The notes under the pieces were generated by a model. It did not search any database and had not been told where the DNA came from. It saw only the letters and a list, made by a program, of their open reading frames with translations. From Clostridia bacterium (lineage in GTDB: Bacteria > Bacillota > Clostridia > Christensenellales > Aristaeellaceae), in NCBI GenBank assembly GCA_017465155.1, contig JAFTWV010000016.1, positions 1 to 64,000 of the forward strand: a stretch of DNA of 64,000 bases, read 5' to 3'. Positions 61,721-64,000 of this stretch are shown piece after piece. Position numbers and translations under genes: made by a program. How positions within the stretch are numbered: the stretch's first letter is position 1; every line of letters begins with the position of its first letter.

Positions 61721-62120
61721 GAATTTGTCAGTTTGATGCGTGCGCGGCATTTCTGCATTCCACGTACCGCATGCGTTCTTCCAAGCCGGTGCGGCTGCCG
61801 CTCAACACGCAAAGGAGCAATGCTGCGACTTTGCAGAGGAGGTGTCAGACTTGTGCCTGTGGACTGCCACCCCCTCTGGACTCCCCCCCGCCCCCACATG
61901 GTAGGCTTTGCCCGGAGTCGTCTTTCCCACATGAGCCTCGCAGGGACGTGCCGTTTCTCTATGGCTCCTTTGTTTGTCGATGTGCCGCTCCCCTTCGGCG
62001 TCGCGGCCGGAACTCCGCGCTTCTGGCGGCTGGGCGGGGGTGTTACTGAAGGGTCTGAGTGTTGCGAAGTTGGATATGGCGGCTACTCGATCATGTCACT
62101 ACCCGTCAAATCCCTATTTA
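61721..62120. repeat. inverted repeat copy B (uninterrupted ~400 bp)
   Basis: Reverse complement of copy A. It starts GAATTTGTCAG, runs to a CAGAGGAGGTG/CACCCCCTCTGG-type palindrome around 61835-61882, and ends near GTCACTACCCGTCAAATC. Homology with A continues to about 62120. A 181-aa frame overlapping it (61595-62140) is not conserved in phase with copy A and is not called as a gene. Confidence 0.85.
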
Positions 62121-62319
62121 AGCGCAACTTATTGATTTAGCACGCAATGAACTTGCAGCTTCATCGAATGGGTCAAGGAATGAAATCCTTGCCGTGGCCT
62201 GGGCATTCCGTGCGAGCGGGTCCCCAGTGGGGACTCGCTGAGGCGAAAGCGACGATGAATGTTCATACGTCCCTGATCATCGGAGACCTTCGTTTCCCTC
62301 ACGCTCTGGAAAGAGCCAC
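62121..62319. other. hairpin-rich intergenic region
   Basis: No gene seen. Stems include CAAGGA-ATGAAA-TCCTTG (about 62164-62181) and a GCGAG...GGTCCCC-AGT-GGGGAC...TCGC structure (about 62211-62239). Possibly an RNA or repeat remnant. Confidence 0.4.
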
Positions 62320-62355
62320 AAAAAGAGAGCCCTGCTGAAGCAAAGCCCTCTCCTT
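62320..62355 (-). terminator. terminator of the solute-binding protein gene
   Basis: Leftward AGAGGGC pairs with GCTCTCT (one G-U), with inner TGCT/AGCA, then TTTTTG. It begins about 40 bases after the stop. Confidence 0.75.
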
Positions 62356-62390
62356 TTGTTTACTTGTCAGCTTGTATCAACCGCAGTCGA

Positions 62391-64000
62391 TCAGTTCGCC
62401 TTCATGGCCTCCTGCTCCTGCTGAAGCTGCCACTTGATCGCAGCCTCGCCCAGAGACCAGTTGAGGCAGTCCTGCCAGCCGTAGCCCTTGCACTGGTTCT
62501 TCATGTTCATGACATGGAAGTTGAACTCGCCGTCATTCCGTGCATAGATCGCCAGCCAGCTGTTGGTCGTGATCGCTTTGGCACACTGATCCCACTTGAC
62601 CTTCAGCTCGTCGCTCTTGAGAGACTCGGAGTAGGGCAGGTCGGGCATGACGGTATACTTGTTGACCTTCTCGAAATACTGATCAACCAGAGACACGCCG
62701 GACCAATCGCGCCAATCCTGCTGGATCGGGTAGGACACAGCAGTCTGCACAGACACCCAGGTATCCTTGTTGAACGCCTCGCCGAGCTTGCCGTCGGGGT
62801 TGATCATGTCGCGGGCCAGGGTGGTGTTGTTGGCCTGCAGGCAGCCGTCGTTGAAGGTGCCAGACAGGGTGTAGGTCTTGCCGGTATAGGGAGAAGTCCA
62901 CTCCACGCCGTTCAGGTCGGTCTTGGAGTCGGCGCTGGTCAGCAGACCCAGCTCGGTGAAGTACATGCCGCCCTGCTCATTGTAATCCCAGGTCAGACCG
63001 CGGGGGCCATACCACATGGTCATGGAGCCTTCGGGCGTCGCCAGGAAGTCGAGGATCGCCAGGCACAGCTCGGGATAGGCCGTGTAGTTGCCGACAGACC
63101 AGATGCGGCTGCCGCCCAGGGTGGACATGCCGTACACGATGGGGTTCGCCTCATCGGGTACGCGGGCATACATCATCTTGCCCTCATCGAGGTGCTTGGT
63201 GGTGTTGTAGGTCATGGAAGAAGCATAGTTGAAGATGCCCCAGAACACGCCGCCGTTCTTGACCTTCTCGCCCATCTGGTCGTAGGTCTGGGTCATGGAG
63301 TTGGGATCCAGCAGGTCTGCACGATACAGCTTGTTGAAGAACTTCAGCATCTCAATGTAGGGGCCGTTGTCCATCAGCGCATCGTAGAAATCGCCGGTGT
63401 TGGGGTCATACAGGCCAAAGCCCAGCTCGTCATAGCCATAGTAGGCAGTAGCCAGGGCCTTGACGTACATGACCATGTTGCCGTCCCAGTCAGGCCACAG
63501 GGAAGCAGCATAGGTCTCATTGCCGTTTTCGTCGGTGGGGCAGATTTCCTTCATCTTCTTGAAGACCTCAATCAGGTCGTCAAGATTTTTGATCTCCGGG
63601 TAGCCCAGCTGAGAATACAGATCCCAGCGCAGATCCCAGGAGTACATGAAGGACTTGTGGGCGCCCTCCTGCAGAGCAACGTCCATGCCGAAGCCATACA
63701 GCGTGTCGTTATTCTCGGACACCACGCGGTTGGTGTTCAGCGCGTCGCCGTAGTTGGCGAAGATGTAAGGAGCATAGGTCGCGCCCATGTCGTCCTCATC
63801 CCAGTCCAGCAGCATGTCCTTCTTGACAGCCTGCTTGTAATCCTCGCCATTGGCGCCCCAGACGACGATGTCGCCCAGATTGCCGTCGGCCATACGGGTC
63901 TCGTAGGTACCATCCTGATCAGGAATGATAACCACTTCAACGTTGAACAGATCCTTCAGGAGCGTTGCACTCCAGCCAGTCTGCAGGCCGTTGTAGTTGG
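62391..64000 (-). CDS. Extracellular solute-binding protein of a sugar ABC transporter (N-terminus outside window)
   Basis: About 537 residues of a family 1-type substrate-binding protein. The frame is open to the right edge (preceding text NYNGLQTGWSATLLKDLFNVEVVIIPDQDG), so the N-terminal signal/lipobox is missing. Features: MADGNLGDIVVWG near the hinge, many aromatic residues (YSWDLRWDLYSQLGYP, WPDWDGNMVMYVKALATAYYGYDELGFGLYD), and a tail KNQCKGYGWQDCLNWSLGEAAIKWQLQQEQEAMKAN. The pattern is that of large lipoprotein binding proteins for oligosaccharides in gut Clostridia. Permease genes should follow upstream or lie to the right. Strong codon bias. Confidence 0.85.
   Translation of the reverse strand, partial: NYNGLQTGWSATLLKDLFNVEVVIIPDQDGTYETRMADGNLGDIVVWGANGEDYKQAVKKDMLLDWDEDDMGATYAPYIFANYGDALNTNRVVSENNDTLYGFGMDVALQEGAHKSFMYSWDLRWDLYSQLGYPEIKNLDDLIEVFKKMKEICPTDENGNETYAASLWPDWDGNMVMYVKALATAYYGYDELGFGLYDPNTGDFYDALMDNGPYIEMLKFFNKLYRADLLDPNSMTQTYDQMGEKVKNGGVFWGIFNYASSMTYNTTKHLDEGKMMYARVPDEANPIVYGMSTLGGSRIWSVGNYTAYPELCLAILDFLATPEGSMTMWYGPRGLTWDYNEQGGMYFTELGLLTSADSKTDLNGVEWTSPYTGKTYTLSGTFNDGCLQANNTTLARDMINPDGKLGEAFNKDTWVSVQTAVSYPIQQDWRDWSGVSLVDQYFEKVNKYTVMPDLPYSESLKSDELKVKWDQCAKAITTNSWLAIYARNDGEFNFHVMNMKNQCKGYGWQDCLNWSLGEAAIKWQLQQEQEAMKAN

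Noticed and set aside
61595..62140. 181-aa plus-strand frame over repeat copy B and its 111-aa counterpart in copy A (58213-58548, minus)
   Set aside because: The two copies share part of the frame but differ by a 5-base and a 1-base indel, which shift the phase in between; this is better explained by a non-coding repeat.

Overview
The window looks like chromosome of a saccharolytic member of the Bacillota, probably a gut or rumen Clostridia. The reasons are strong GGAGG-type ribosome binding sites on nearly every gene, sigma-A promoters with 17-base spacers, CcpA/LacI-type operators, U-tailed hairpin terminators, and Gram-positive families (YkpA-type ABC-F, long HPF, PepV, Noc/ParB-like, TM2, CrtO-acyltransferase-like). 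Coding DNA is GC-rich while promoters are AT-rich. I cannot name the genus. No phage, integrase, transposase, rRNA or CRISPR array was seen. One tRNA is present.

Layout. 1-15 kb holds information-processing genes on the + strand: the 3' part of rpoC with its terminator, an acetyltransferase, a shikimate kinase fused to a DUF5680-like domain, a type IIA topoisomerase pair (parE/parC-like), a DUF4097 protein, ybaB-recR, rmuC, a metallo-beta-lactamase-fold protein, tRNA-Leu(UAA) and a spermidine-synthase-like protein. 15-20.6 kb reads leftward as one probable operon from a promoter at 19.9 kb (Fe-alcohol dehydrogenase, DUF218, radC, DUF218, rsmG, then noc/parB beyond a long hairpin), with a separate methyltransferase upstream. 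20.7-23.2 kb carries serC and serA. 23.4-27.9 kb has small regulators and ribosome hibernation (zinc-ribbon protein, XRE regulator, an 80-aa small protein, GH43-like hydrolase, hpf with a structured leader, an O-methyltransferase).

From 28 kb the region is rich in carbohydrate genes: cellobiose phosphorylase (GH94), beta-galactosidase (GH42), an L-fucose/arabinose isomerase-like protein, a sialidase-like BNR protein (frameshifted), GH127 beta-L-arabinofuranosidase, a GH clan-A-like hydrolase, fructokinase and, at the right edge, a truncated sugar-ABC substrate-binding protein. These fit uptake of plant or host oligosaccharides, their cleavage or phosphorolysis in the cytoplasm, and entry into glycolysis. 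A perfect cre site inside the GH127 promoter points to catabolite repression. Housekeeping and peptide-use genes are interleaved: holA, pepV, two Xaa-Pro aminopeptidases, an S51 peptidase-larA-cyclophilin operon, an ABC-F protein, exoA, cysE.

The most unusual things are: (i) three tandem barrel-sandwich repeats in RpoC where one is usual; (ii) the kinase-DUF5680 fusion; (iii) an ABC-F protein whose second ATPase site has Gln for both the catalytic Glu and the switch His; (iv) a leader upstream of hpf with mutually exclusive folds; (v) a ~400-bp repeat present as an inverted pair flanking the fructokinase-DUF3737-acyltransferase block; (vi) a hairpin-rich MITE-like element at 38.6-38.9 kb; (vii) divergent promoters sharing one -35 hexamer at 44.05 kb; and (viii) two single-base frameshifts that may be sequencing errors.
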